Shown here in pieces: positions 35,681-44,448 of a stretch of DNA of 64,000 bases. Location: positions 41,644 to 105,643 of the forward strand of contig NZ_AYMU01000025.1 of the NCBI RefSeq assembly GCF_000633395.1. Reading direction: 5' to 3'. The stretch comes from Pseudomonas sp. PH1b. GTDB lineage: Bacteria > Pseudomonadota > Gammaproteobacteria > Pseudomonadales > Pseudomonadaceae. The number at the start of each line of letters is the position of its first letter. Positions within the stretch are counted from its first letter, which is position 1. The notes under the pieces were generated by a model that was given only the letters and a program-made list of their open reading frames with translations, was not told where the DNA came from and ran no database searches. The translations under genes were made by a program, and so were the position numbers.

Positions 35681-36670
35681 TCAGCGCAGGACGACGAATC
35701 GTCCGAAAACCCTGTGCTGCTGGAAGCCAAGGGCTGCCTGCAGGGAGTCGAGGACCGCTTGCGGGTCCTTGCTGGCAAAACTGCCGCTGACCCGGCGGGC
35801 TGCCAGATCGTCGTTCAGCAGCAGGATGCGTCCGGGGAAATAGCGGCGCAGGTCCTCGACCACCACCGCCAATGGCGCGTGGTAATAGTTCAGCCAGCCC
35901 TGGCGCCAGGCCAGTTGCGCCTCGCTGTCGACAGGATGCAGCGGCTGCGCCTGGCCGTGGTCATAAGCCACTTGCTGGCCGGCACCGAGGACCTGTTGTG
36001 CAGCGCCCTGCGCCGCGGTGACCGCCACGCGCCCGGAAAGCACAGTGACCTGGGCTCCCCCCGGTTGCAGGCGCACTTCGAACTGGGTGCCCAGGACCCG
36101 CGCCTGGCCCTGCTCGGCCTCGACCACAAAGGGTTGCCCGGTATGGGTCACGCTGAAAAAACCGGCACCACGACGCAGTTGCACATGGCGTTCACCGTGG
36201 CTGAAATCCACGGCAATGGCGCTGTCGGCGTCCAGGGTCACCTCGCTCTGGTCGGCCAGGACCACGGTGCGCACCTGACCCGGCGCGGAAACGTAATCGG
36301 CCCCCAGGTCATCGACCCAGCGCCCCGGCTGCCAGCCGGCGCCCAGGGCCACCGCCAGCAGCACGCTGGCGGCCATGGCCAGCCCGACCGACCAGCGTCG
36401 CCGGTGCCGGCCCTTGGCCCCGTCCATGGCCCGCAGCAGCCGCTGCATGGCCAGGGCGTCTTCATCGGCCAGGGTACGCGCCGGGGCTTCGCTCAATTCC
36501 CACAGCACCTGGGCCTGGGCGTAGGCCTCGACATGGGCCGGATCGGCCTGCAGCCATTGGCTGAAGGTAGCCTGGTCACCGCTGCTGGGCTGGTCGTGGA
36601 GCAGGCTGAGCCAGGCCAGAGCGGCCTGTTCCTGGGCGGGCGTCGGGATGACGCAAGCGCTGTGATTCAC
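35681..36670 (-). CDS. FecR-type anti-sigma/signal transducer
   Basis: A 329-aa inner-membrane regulator with an N-terminal cytoplasmic anti-sigma region (about residues 10-80), one membrane segment (about 93-113, preceded by RHRRRW) and a periplasmic FecR domain (about 125-225: SEVTLDADSAIAVDFSHGER). The C-terminal segment binds the STN domain of a receptor in known systems. The start overlaps the sigma gene stop by 4 bases. Its partner receptor is unclear because the nearby receptor lacks STN. Confidence 0.9.
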   Translation of the reverse strand: MNHSACVIPTPAQEQAALAWLSLLHDQPSSGDQATFSQWLQADPAHVEAYAQAQVLWELSEAPARTLADEDALAMQRLLRAMDGAKGRHRRRWSVGLAMAASVLLAVALGAGWQPGRWVDDLGADYVSAPGQVRTVVLADQSEVTLDADSAIAVDFSHGERHVQLRRGAGFFSVTHTGQPFVVEAEQGQARVLGTQFEVRLQPGGAQVTVLSGRVAVTAAQGAAQQVLGAGQQVAYDHGQAQPLHPVDSEAQLAWRQGWLNYYHAPLAVVVEDLRRYFPGRILLLNDDLAARRVSGSFASKDPQAVLDSLQAALGFQQHRVFGRFVVLR

Positions 36671-37245
36671 GGTGCATTCCTTGGCGTGCGCGTCATCGGG
36701 GGTTCCCGCAAGCTGGCCTTGCAGGCTTCAAGGGCGCGCATCATATGTTTTTCCACGGCGCTTTGGGACAGCCCCATGACCTTGGCGATCTCCGCGTACT
36801 TGCGCCCATGGATGCGGTTGAGCAGGAAGATCTGCCGGGTGCGCTCCGGCAGGCTGCGCAAGGCGGCCTCCACGTGCCGCAAATCGTTGCCGGCTTCCAG
36901 GGCGGCCTGGGGCTCGATGCTCTGGTTGTCCTGCTGCTCCGGCAGCCAGCCTTCGCTGACCCGGACCCGCGCGCCTTCGCTGCGCAGGTGGTCGATGGCG
37001 ATGTTGCCGGCACAGCGCAGCAGGTAGGTGCTCAGTTCCTCGACCTGCACCAGGGGCCGGCGCCAGAAGCGCAGGAACAGGTCCTGCACCAGGTCGGCGG
37101 CGGTGGCCCGACAACCCACCCGGCGGCTGACCAGAGCCTCCATCTGCGAACGCTGGGAGAGGAACACCTGGAGAAAATGCGCACGACTGCCCCGCAGCTC
37201 TGGAGGGTCCAGATCAGAAGGTTCGGGAGGCAGGGTGCTCATCAT
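36667..37245 (-). CDS. FecI-type ECF sigma factor
   Basis: A 192-aa ECF sigma factor. Region 2 has LVQDLFLRFWRR and region 4 has LPERTRQIFLLNRIHGRKYAEIAKVMG-type helix-turn-helix (split here around residue 150). The start is ATG 37245 or 37242. It lies 10 bases downstream of the DUF3325 gene and overlaps fecR, so iron-related membrane genes, sigma and anti-sigma form one operon. The targets are not known. Confidence 0.88.
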   Translation of the reverse strand: MMSTLPPEPSDLDPPELRGSRAHFLQVFLSQRSQMEALVSRRVGCRATAADLVQDLFLRFWRRPLVQVEELSTYLLRCAGNIAIDHLRSEGARVRVSEGWLPEQQDNQSIEPQAALEAGNDLRHVEAALRSLPERTRQIFLLNRIHGRKYAEIAKVMGLSQSAVEKHMMRALEACKASLREPPMTRTPRNAP

Positions 37246-37255
37246 CGGCAGCGGC

Positions 37256-37582
37256 TCAGAAGTGGGCGAAGGCGGCGAGCGGGCTGGCCAGCAAGCTGGC
37301 CCCCGCCATCGACAGCGCCAGACGCGGGCGATACGGCAACAGCAGCACCAGCGCCAGGGCACTGCACATCAGCAGCCCACACCACTGCACCAGGCCCAGG
37401 CCCCAACCGGTGTCGACAACCGCCGCCACCAGCGACAGGCCCAGCAGCAGCCAGCCGCCCAGGCGCAAGCCATGGCGCCGCCGGGCGCTGGGCTTGTGCC
37501 CGAGCAGTTCACCATGATGGCGCTCCAGGGACAGGCACAGGCCGGTGAATCCGGCGTAACAGAGCAGCAGCGTCAGGAGCAT
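37256..37582 (-). CDS. DUF3325 membrane protein
   Basis: A 108-aa hydrophobic protein with three or four membrane segments, matching the DUF3325 family that accompanies PepSY and DUF3649 genes in iron-related clusters. Its ATG directly follows the stop of the PepSY gene. Role unknown; context suggests reductive iron handling. Confidence 0.82.
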   Translation of the reverse strand: MLLTLLLCYAGFTGLCLSLERHHGELLGHKPSARRRHGLRLGGWLLLGLSLVAAVVDTGWGLGLVQWCGLLMCSALALVLLLPYRPRLALSMAGASLLASPLAAFAHF

Positions 37583-39169
37583 TCAGTTCACCTCGGTCTC
37601 AACCGCCTGCGCGGGTTGCCGGGCGCTGCGGGGTTTGCCGCCAGCGCCAGCATGGGGGGCCCGGTGCATCTTGCGCGCCGCCCAGGCCAGGAACAGGCCG
37701 CTGCCCAGGCACGCCAGGTCGAAGCCGGCCAGCATCCAGTCGCCACCGACCAGAAAACCGTCCGTCAGGTTCGGGTGGGTCAAGGCGTCCAGCAGGGGTA
37801 CGGCGGTGAACAGCAACGCGGCCAGGCCGAGCTGTTCTACCCAGGCACGACGTCCCGGACGAAGGCTCGCGTGCAGCAGGCTCAGGCCCCAGAGAATGAA
37901 GAAGCTGTTGACCTCCCAGTCGGCACGCTCGGCGAAGCCTGCCGGCAGCAGCCGATTGGCCCAGAAAAAACCCGCCACCGCCAGCACCAGCCCGGACATG
38001 CTGGTGATGTTCAACACCTCCACCAGACGCAGTTCAACGGGCATCACCCCAGTCTTGGCATGTTTCAACTGGCGCTTGCCGAGCCAGATCACCAACCCGG
38101 TGCCGATCATCGCGGTGCTCGCCAGGCCGCAGATAAAGTACAGCCAGCGCATCACCGGCCCGGCGAACAGGCCCATGTGCAGGCCATAGAAGCTGCCGCC
38201 AATCATCCGCGGCAGCGATGCCTCGGGGCTGGCCTGCAACGGTTGGCCGGTGACCCCGTTGAACGCGACCGAACTGCTGAAATCACGGGCCACCCGGTCG
38301 GCGCCATGGCGGAACACCTGCACCGAGGCGTTCAGGTCTCCTGGATGATTGACCGTCACCCGCTGCACGCGACCGCCGGGCCAATGGGCCTGGGCTTGCT
38401 TGAGCAAAGGTTCGAGGGCCACCAGCGGCGCCGCCTGGCCGGCCGCCGGCGTGCTGTTGCTGGCGGGGCGCAGGTCCTTGAAGAAGGCGTCGCTGTCACC
38501 CTGGTAGGCCACCAGGATGCTCGCCGGCATCACCATGTACATGAAGATCACCAGGCTGCTGTAGGTGATCATCAGGTGGAACGGCAGCACCAGCACCCCC
38601 AGCGCGTTGTGCCCGTCGAGCCAGGTGCGCTGGCCCTTGCGCGGACGGAAGGTGAAGAAGTCCTTGAAGATTTTCTTGTGGATGATGATGCCGCTGACCA
38701 GGGCCACGAACATCACCATGGCCGCCAGGGTCGACAGCCAGCGGCCCCAGGGATAGGGCATCTGCAATTGGAAGTGAAAGCGGTAGAAGAACTCGCCGCC
38801 CCGGGTCTCGCGCAGGTGCAGTTCGCTGCCGGTGGCAGGGTCCAGCAGTTTCTCGGTGAATTGACCACGCTGGCCGGTTTCTGCCGGCGCCTGCCAGCTC
38901 ACCGACAACGCCGGCTGGCGGGCATCGGGCAGGGCGATGAACCAGCGCGAGGCACCCTGGGCATGCTGCTCCAGGTAACGCTGGGCCAGCCCCAGGCTGG
39001 CCTCGGCGTTCAGGCTCCGGACTGGCGCCTCCGGCTGCATCCAGTGAGTGATTTCCTCCTTGAAGTAGGACAGGGTCCCGGTGAAGAAAATCGCGAACAG
39101 CAGCCAGCCGAACAGCAACCCGCTCCAGGTGTGCAGCCAAGCCATCGACTGGCGAAATCCCTCTTTCAT
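37583..39169 (-). CDS. PepSY-associated TM protein (siderophore-iron reductase-like)
   Basis: A 528-aa inner-membrane protein with a PepSY_TM arrangement: the N-terminal segment MKEGFRQSMAWLHTWSGLLFGWL, a periplasmic domain, then segments around residues 135-160, 185-215 and 330-490. Conserved histidines in LHTWSG, LDGHNALGVLVLPFHLMI and FYGLHMGLF could bind heme, as in FoxB-like ferrisiderophore reductases. ATG 39169 overlaps the upstream DUF3649 stop by 4 bases. It probably reduces ferric-siderophores or serves iron uptake (inference). Confidence 0.87.
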   Translation of the reverse strand: MKEGFRQSMAWLHTWSGLLFGWLLFAIFFTGTLSYFKEEITHWMQPEAPVRSLNAEASLGLAQRYLEQHAQGASRWFIALPDARQPALSVSWQAPAETGQRGQFTEKLLDPATGSELHLRETRGGEFFYRFHFQLQMPYPWGRWLSTLAAMVMFVALVSGIIIHKKIFKDFFTFRPRKGQRTWLDGHNALGVLVLPFHLMITYSSLVIFMYMVMPASILVAYQGDSDAFFKDLRPASNSTPAAGQAAPLVALEPLLKQAQAHWPGGRVQRVTVNHPGDLNASVQVFRHGADRVARDFSSSVAFNGVTGQPLQASPEASLPRMIGGSFYGLHMGLFAGPVMRWLYFICGLASTAMIGTGLVIWLGKRQLKHAKTGVMPVELRLVEVLNITSMSGLVLAVAGFFWANRLLPAGFAERADWEVNSFFILWGLSLLHASLRPGRRAWVEQLGLAALLFTAVPLLDALTHPNLTDGFLVGGDWMLAGFDLACLGSGLFLAWAARKMHRAPHAGAGGKPRSARQPAQAVETEVN

Positions 39170-39471
39170 GGCTGCGCCATCCAATAGGCGCCAGCGGCCA
39201 CGGCCGCGAGCAGCAGGCCCGGCAGCAACAGGCCGAGCCAGGCCTGCCAGGCACTGCGGCAAGCGAAGCACCAGAGCACCGCCACCAGGTAGAACAGGAA
39301 GGAGGTCATCATCCCGCTGATCACCGCATCCGCCCGTGGCAGGGGCAGCAGCAACGTCAGGCAGACGCTCGACAGCGCCGCCAGCAGGTAGCCGCCCAGG
39401 ACCGCGGCACAAACCCGCGAGGCAACAGCCAGACGGTAGGAAGCGGGAACCCCGCCGACCTTGCTTTTCAT
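39166..39471 (-). CDS. DUF3649 membrane protein
   Basis: A 101-aa protein with three membrane segments (about residues 18-40, 47-65, 75-97), the DUF3649 type found ahead of PepSY iron genes. ATG 39471 (MKSKVGGVPASYRLAVASR) is preferred to a longer in-frame start because of its twin basic N-terminus and family length. First gene of the DUF3649-PepSY-DUF3325-sigma-FecR operon. Confidence 0.82.
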   Translation of the reverse strand: MKSKVGGVPASYRLAVASRVCAAVLGGYLLAALSSVCLTLLLPLPRADAVISGMMTSFLFYLVAVLWCFACRSAWQAWLGLLLPGLLLAAVAAGAYWMAQP

Positions 39472-39538
39472 GTTTCGACCTTGAAGCCAGGAAAAATCCG
39501 CGGCACTGAAAAGCCCCCGGATGAAATAGGCGGCCAAT

Positions 39539-39557
39539 ACTAATGATAAATATTCTC
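39539..39557. promoter_or_regulatory. Fur-box-like site between divergent iron operons
   Basis: ACTAATGATAAATATTCTC matches about 13 of 19 positions of the Fur consensus. It lies 68 bp upstream of the DUF3649 gene and about 130 bp upstream of the fecI start, so it could serve both promoters. Confidence 0.65.
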
Positions 39558-39689
39558 ATACGCAAAAAGCAGCGACAGACTTGTGAACGATCCGTCGGTC
39601 CGCCTTGATTGCACAACGCTATGTCGCGCCACTACAATGCGAACAATTCCTATTCTCTTAAGCATCGTCTTGCTGCGGGAGCGTCCGGC

Positions 39690-40178
39690 TTGTCCCACTC
39701 CTCTACCGTCGAAGTCCTCTACCATGCCCACCACAGCTGGTTGAACACATGGTTGCGGCGCAGGCTCGGTTGCCCCCACAGCGCGGCAGACCTGGCCCAG
39801 GACACCTTTATCCGGGTGCTCAGCGCCCGGGAAATGCCATCCCTGATCGAGCCTCGGGCGTTTCTCACCACCATCGCCAAGCGGGTGCTGTGCAACCACT
39901 ACCGGCGTCAGGACCTGGAGCGGGCCTACCAGGAAACCCTGGCGCAGATGCCCGAACTCGTCGCCCCTTCTGAGGAAGAGCGGGCCATCATCCTGCAAAC
40001 CCTGATGGAGCTGGACCAGTTGCTCGACGGCCTGCCGCGCCCGGTCAAGCGAGCCTTCCTGCTGTGCCAGCTGGATGGCCTGACCTACGGCGAAATCGCC
40101 CGGGAGCTGGGTATCTCCATTGCCACGGTCAAACGCCACCTGAACAAGGCAGCCATGCGCTGCTATTTCGCCCTGTGA
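39690..40178 (+). CDS. fecI: FecI ECF sigma factor
   Basis: ECF sigma factor of the ferric citrate system, 162 aa from TTG 39690. Region 2 has VEVLYHAHHSWLNTWLRRRL and DLAQDTFIRVL; region 4 has LDGLTYGEIARELGISIATV followed by KRHLNKA. The TTG start is chosen because GGAG lies 8 bases upstream and the resulting N-terminus fits FecI; an ATG at 39621 would add 23 residues without a good ribosome site. Overlaps or abuts fecR. Confidence 0.9.
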   Translation: MSHSSTVEVLYHAHHSWLNTWLRRRLGCPHSAADLAQDTFIRVLSAREMPSLIEPRAFLTTIAKRVLCNHYRRQDLERAYQETLAQMPELVAPSEEERAIILQTLMELDQLLDGLPRPVKRAFLLCQLDGLTYGEIARELGISIATVKRHLNKAAMRCYFAL

Positions 40179-41152
40179 GCGCCTCGATGAATCCGCAGCT
40201 CAATGGCCAGCCCGACTTCAGCAACCAGGTGGCCGAACAGGCCGTGCACTGGCTGATCGAAATGCAGGACGGGCCCTTGAATCCGCGCCAGCAGCAGGCC
40301 TGGCAGCAATGGCACGACGCCCACAGCGAGCACCAGCGGGCCTGGGCCCATATCCAGCGGGTCAACCAGCGCTTGCGCGGTTTGTCCTCGCCCCTGGCCC
40401 ATGCGGCCCTGAATGCACCGCAGTCCAGCAGCCGACGCCAGGCGCTGAAGCTGCTGCTGATTCTCGGCGCCGGCTCGGCCGCCGCCTGGGGCCTGCGCGA
40501 GCACAACCCGCTGCCGCCGCTGCTGGCCGACTACCGCAGCCCCCTGGGTCAGCGGCGCAAGTTGCAACTCAGTGACGGCAGCCAGTTGCAGCTCAACACC
40601 CGCAGCGCGGTGGACGTGCGCTTCGACGGCCAGCAGCGGCTGATCCACCTGCTGGAAGGCGAGATCATGCTCAGTGCCGCCAAGGATCCCCGGCCCTTGC
40701 GGGTGCAGAGTGCCCAAGGGATGGTGCGCCCCGACGCGGCGCGGTTGAACCTGCGGCAGTTCAAGGAACATACCCAACTGGCGGTGTTCTCCGGCGCGGT
40801 CGAAGTACTTCCCGCCAGCTATTCGACCGCGCCGCCACGGGTCGTGGCCGGGCAGCAGTTGAATTTCAGCAGCAATAGCTGGCAGGCCCCGCGGGCCCTG
40901 GACGCCGGCAGCGGCGCCTGGAGCGAGGGCATGCTGGTGGCCGCGCACATGCGCCTGGCGGATTTCCTCGACGAACTGGGGCGCTACCGCCGTGGCCAGC
41001 TCAATTGCGATGCCCAGGTGGCGGACCTGCTGATTTCCGGCAGCTACCCCCTGGAAGACAGCGAGCGGATCCTCGACCTGCTGGAAATCAGCCTGCCGGT
41101 CCGGGTGCGGCGCTTCACCCGGTATTGGGTCACGGTCCAGGCACGGGCGTGA
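40175..41152 (+). CDS. fecR: FecR anti-sigma/signal transducer
   Basis: A 325-aa FecR protein: a cytoplasmic DUF4880-type N-terminus (about residues 15-60), a twin-arginine-preceded membrane segment (SSRRQALKLLLILGAGSAAA, about 86-107) and a periplasmic FecR domain (QLSDGSQLQLNTRSAVDVRF) with a C-terminal part contacting the receptor. The GTG start overlaps the fecI stop (GTGA); ATG 40187 is an alternative. It controls FecI in response to the FecA signalling domain. Confidence 0.9.
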   Translation: MSASMNPQLNGQPDFSNQVAEQAVHWLIEMQDGPLNPRQQQAWQQWHDAHSEHQRAWAHIQRVNQRLRGLSSPLAHAALNAPQSSSRRQALKLLLILGAGSAAAWGLREHNPLPPLLADYRSPLGQRRKLQLSDGSQLQLNTRSAVDVRFDGQQRLIHLLEGEIMLSAAKDPRPLRVQSAQGMVRPDAARLNLRQFKEHTQLAVFSGAVEVLPASYSTAPPRVVAGQQLNFSSNSWQAPRALDAGSGAWSEGMLVAAHMRLADFLDELGRYRRGQLNCDAQVADLLISGSYPLEDSERILDLLEISLPVRVRRFTRYWVTVQARA

Positions 41153-41312
41153 TGAGCGGTCGACCCGCTGCGGGTTGCTCTTGTCGCCGAGACCCCAGGG
41201 GTACACCGGCCGATTGCACTCGGCCTGCCGGGGCTTTCGGCTCTCGCAGCAGCACATCCGCTTCGCCAACCACTGCAGCCTGCCCTCGCGATCCAGGGGA
41301 GTTGCCGGGTGT

Positions 41313-41326
41313 GGAAAAATAATTTC
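41313..41326 (+). promoter_or_regulatory. Possible FecI-dependent promoter element
   Basis: GGAAAAATAATTTC lies in the fecR-fecA gap and resembles the GGAAAT -35 element of FecI-type promoters. Only a pattern match. Confidence 0.3.
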
Positions 41327-41407
41327 AATGCAGATGAGCCGTTTTGCCAGGCTCGGGTGACAGAGAGGGAAAGCCACCTCGATTCCCCCTTCTCAGGATC
41401 GCCGTTC

Positions 41408-43768
41408 ATGACCGAGCAACCCAACCGCCTCTCGCCCCTGGCCCGCAGCCTGCGCCACTTGTTGCTGGGCGCCAGCCTGAGCCTTGCCAGCCTGCCCCTG
41501 GTGCATGCTGCCGAAGCCGAGGCCAAGCCGTACCACATCGCCCCGACCTCGCTGGAAGACGCGCTGAACCAGTTCGGCCGGCAAGCCGGGGTGCTGATCT
41601 CCTTCGGCTCACAGGTCACCAGCGGCGTGGCAAGCCGTGGCCTGGAAGGCCAGTACCGTCCGCAGGAAGGCCTCAACGCGCTGTTGCAAGGCACCGGCCT
41701 GCAAGCCCGGGCCGAGGGCAACAATGCCTTCAGCCTACAACCGGCGAGTGCCGACGCGGCCCCCGCCTCCCTGCACCTGGGAGCCTCCAGTGTGGTCGGC
41801 GACTGGCTCGGTGATGCCCAGCAAAGCGATGTGTTCGAACACCCAGGGGCCCGGGACGTGATCCGTCGCGAGGAGTTCGAACGCCAGGGCGCGACCCAGG
41901 CGCGGGATGTGCTCAACCGCATTCCCGGGGTCAACGCGCCAGACAACAACGGCACCGGCAGCCACGACATGGCGCTGAACTTCGGCATACGCGGCCTCAA
42001 CCCGCGCCTGGCGTCACGCTCTACAGTGCTGATGGACGGCATCCCGGTGCCGTTTGCGCCCTACGGCCAGCCACAACTGTCGTTCGCTCCCATCAGCATG
42101 GGCAACATCGACGCGGTGGACGTGGTGCGCGGCGGTGGCGCGGTGCGCTATGGCCCGCAGAACGTCGGCGGGATCGTCAACTTCGTGACCCGGGCAATCC
42201 CCGATGCGCCGACACTCAAGGGCGGCGTGCAGACCGAAACCAGCCCCTCCTCCAGCCATGACGGCTTCAAGACCACCGGCAACCTGCTGGCCGGCGGCAC
42301 CAACGCCAACGGCCTGGGCGGCGCCCTGCTGTATTCCGGCACCCGTGGCGGCGACTGGCGCGAACACAGCGACACGCAGATCGACGACCTGATCCTCAAG
42401 GGCAAGTACCAGCTGGACGAGGCCAACAGCTTCAACGCCATGGCCCAGTACTACGAGGGCGAGGCCGACATGCCCGGCGGTCTGAACGTGGCGGACTACA
42501 AAGCCGACCCGTATCAGTCGACCCGGCCCTACGACAAGTTCTGGGGGCGCCGCACCATGTTCAATGTCGGCTATCGCTACCAGGAGGATCGCCGCGAATT
42601 CACGGTCAACAGCTTCTTCACCAAGACTCTGCGCAGCGGCTACCTGGACCAGGGCAGTTTCCTTTCCCTGTCACCCCGCGAGTACTGGGTGCGCGGCCTG
42701 GAAACCCGCTTCGCCCAGGGTTTCGACCTGGGTGACAGCAGCCACGAAGTCGGCGTCGGCTATCGCTACATCAACGAAGCCGGTCATGAGCTGCGCTATC
42801 GCACACCGCTGACCGCCAACCAGCAACTGCCCACCACCAGCAGCCGCAATGATCGCGATACTCGCGGCGGCACCGAGGCCCATGCGTTCTTCGTCGACGA
42901 CCGCATCGACATCGGCAAGTGGACCCTGACCCCGGGCATCCGCTACGAGATGATCGAGTCCCAGCAGAGCAACAACCTGACCCACGTCAAATACAAGGGC
43001 GACTACAACACTGCGCTGCCGGCGCTGAATGTGATGTACCACCTCAACGAAAGCTGGAACCTCTACGCCAACACCGAAGGCTCCTTCGGCAGCGTGCAGT
43101 ACAGCCAGATGCCCAACCGCGTGGCCAGCGGCGAAGTGAAACCGGAAAAGGCCCGCACCTGGGAACTGGGCACCCGCTATGACGACGGCACCCTGCGGGC
43201 GGAGATCGGCGCCTTCCTGATCAACTTCGACAACCAGTACGACAGCAACCAGACCAACGACACGGTGATCGCCCGGGGTGAAACCCGGCACCAGGGCATC
43301 GAAAGCAGCATCAACTACGCCCTCGACGGCTTGAACCCGGCGCTGGCGGGCTTCGATGTCTACGCCACCTACGCCTACGTCGACGCCACTATCCGCGAAG
43401 ACGGGCCGAACAAGGGTAACCGCGTGCCGTTCTCCTCCAAGCACAAGGGCACCCTGGGGGTGAGCTACACCGAAGGTCCGTGGAAGCTCAATCTCGACAG
43501 CAGCTACCAGAGCAGCCAGTTTGCCGACAACGCCAACACCGCCGCCGAAAGTGCCGACGGCAGTGCCGGGCGCATTCCCGGCTACATGCTGTTCAGCACC
43601 CGCGCCGGCTACGACTTCGGCCCGCAGCTGTCGGACCTGAATGTCGCAGTGGGGGTGAAAAACCTTCTCAACCACCAGTACTTCACCCGCTCCTTCGACG
43701 ACAACAACAAAGGCAAGTACGTGGGCGAACCACGAACCCTCTACGTGCAGACCTCAGTGGCTTTCTGA
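41408..43768 (+). CDS. fecA: Ferric citrate receptor FecA
   Basis: A 786-aa TonB-dependent receptor. The signal peptide ends near LVHAAEA. The STN domain (about residues 40-100: YHIAPTSLEDALNQFGRQAG) is followed by a plug with FEHPGARDVIRREEFERQGA, NFGIRGLNPRLASRSTVLMD and GGAVRYGPQNVGGIVNFVTR, strongly FecA-like, and a barrel ending in YVQTSVAF. It signals through fecR/fecI immediately upstream. ATG 41408 has AGGA upstream and gives a normal signal peptide. Confidence 0.92.
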   Translation: MTEQPNRLSPLARSLRHLLLGASLSLASLPLVHAAEAEAKPYHIAPTSLEDALNQFGRQAGVLISFGSQVTSGVASRGLEGQYRPQEGLNALLQGTGLQARAEGNNAFSLQPASADAAPASLHLGASSVVGDWLGDAQQSDVFEHPGARDVIRREEFERQGATQARDVLNRIPGVNAPDNNGTGSHDMALNFGIRGLNPRLASRSTVLMDGIPVPFAPYGQPQLSFAPISMGNIDAVDVVRGGGAVRYGPQNVGGIVNFVTRAIPDAPTLKGGVQTETSPSSSHDGFKTTGNLLAGGTNANGLGGALLYSGTRGGDWREHSDTQIDDLILKGKYQLDEANSFNAMAQYYEGEADMPGGLNVADYKADPYQSTRPYDKFWGRRTMFNVGYRYQEDRREFTVNSFFTKTLRSGYLDQGSFLSLSPREYWVRGLETRFAQGFDLGDSSHEVGVGYRYINEAGHELRYRTPLTANQQLPTTSSRNDRDTRGGTEAHAFFVDDRIDIGKWTLTPGIRYEMIESQQSNNLTHVKYKGDYNTALPALNVMYHLNESWNLYANTEGSFGSVQYSQMPNRVASGEVKPEKARTWELGTRYDDGTLRAEIGAFLINFDNQYDSNQTNDTVIARGETRHQGIESSINYALDGLNPALAGFDVYATYAYVDATIREDGPNKGNRVPFSSKHKGTLGVSYTEGPWKLNLDSSYQSSQFADNANTAAESADGSAGRIPGYMLFSTRAGYDFGPQLSDLNVAVGVKNLLNHQYFTRSFDDNNKGKYVGEPRTLYVQTSVAF

Positions 43769-43776
43769 TCGAGCAC

Positions 43777-43806
43777 AAAAAAGGGCCTGCATTGCAGGCC
43801 CTTCTT
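43777..43806. terminator. Bidirectional terminator between fecA and hpf
   Basis: AAGGGCCTGC-ATT-GCAGGCCCTT is a perfect hairpin, with a run of A on the left (T-run for the minus strand) and TTCTTGTTG on the right. It serves the convergent fecA and HPF genes. Confidence 0.85.
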
Positions 43807-43827
43807 GTTGAGGGAGAAACTCAGGCG

Positions 43828-44235
43828 TCAGCTGTTGAGGGCCGCCTGCTGGTTCTCCAGGAATTCTTCTTCCAGCAAGGCATCCGCCTCGGTGCCATCG
43901 GTGCTGGGGGCGACTGCCGCACGTTTGTCGCGCAGCTTGCCAAACATGTGTCCTAGGGCGCTTTCCAGCTTGATGGTGGCGCCGTCGATCGCCTGCTCCA
44001 GGGTATCGGCCTTATGGGTCACGGAAATCGGCTGGTGGCCTTTTGGCCGGGCCTCGAGCTGGCAACGCATGTCATCCGGGCCTGACTTGCCGCCGTTCTC
44101 GTCACGCAGGTGGACCACCACCCGGGTCAGGTCTTCTTCGTAACGTTCCAGCGTGCTTTCAACGGTGCTGCGTACCCACTCCTCCAACCGAATGCTGCTT
44201 TGAATATGGTTATCGCTATGGACTTGGATTTGCAT
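43828..44235 (-). CDS. HPF/RaiA-family ribosome hibernation factor
   Basis: A 135-aa protein of the S30AE/sigma-54 modulation family, which binds the 30S A/P-site region in stationary phase. It starts MQIQVHSDNHIQSSIRLEEW and shows the beta-alpha-beta-beta-beta-alpha pattern with RVVVHLRDENGG, CQLEARPKG and VTHKADTLEQAIDGA. The C-terminal acidic tail is about 30 residues. AAGGGAAG lies ahead of the ATG. It stands alone between fecA and a LysR gene, not in an rpoN operon, so it is likely an additional paralogue. Confidence 0.85.
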   Translation of the reverse strand: MQIQVHSDNHIQSSIRLEEWVRSTVESTLERYEEDLTRVVVHLRDENGGKSGPDDMRCQLEARPKGHQPISVTHKADTLEQAIDGATIKLESALGHMFGKLRDKRAAVAPSTDGTEADALLEEEFLENQQAALNS

Positions 44236-44356
44236 AGTTCTTCCCTTATTTCAGCTAGCTCGCAAGAGAGTCAAGGCAATGCGCTGATCGCTGCATGTCG
44301 TGACCTCTTGATTACACAATTAGGCACGGCGACGAACATTTCAACCCCTAAAAAAA

Positions 44357-44382
44357 GATAAATATTCATACGCAAATAAAGC
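44357..44382. promoter_or_regulatory. Motif shared with the divergent iron promoter
   Basis: GATAAATATTCATACGCAAA here matches GATAAATATTCTCATACGCA at 39545 except for a 2-base deletion, and the similarity runs on to AAAGC. It lies in the 213-bp gap between the HPF gene and the convergent-end LysR gene. Match to the Fur consensus itself is weak. Confidence 0.35.
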
Positions 44383-44448
44383 CGGACAAACTGTAAAAGC
44401 GCTGTTAATGTCGGGAGTTAGGTCGATTCACTCTCCTGTAACAACACC

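Noticed and set aside
37583..39616. Longer version of the PepSY protein starting near 39616
   Set aside because: The extension overlaps the DUF3649 gene and has no membrane or domain logic; ATG 39169 fits the family.
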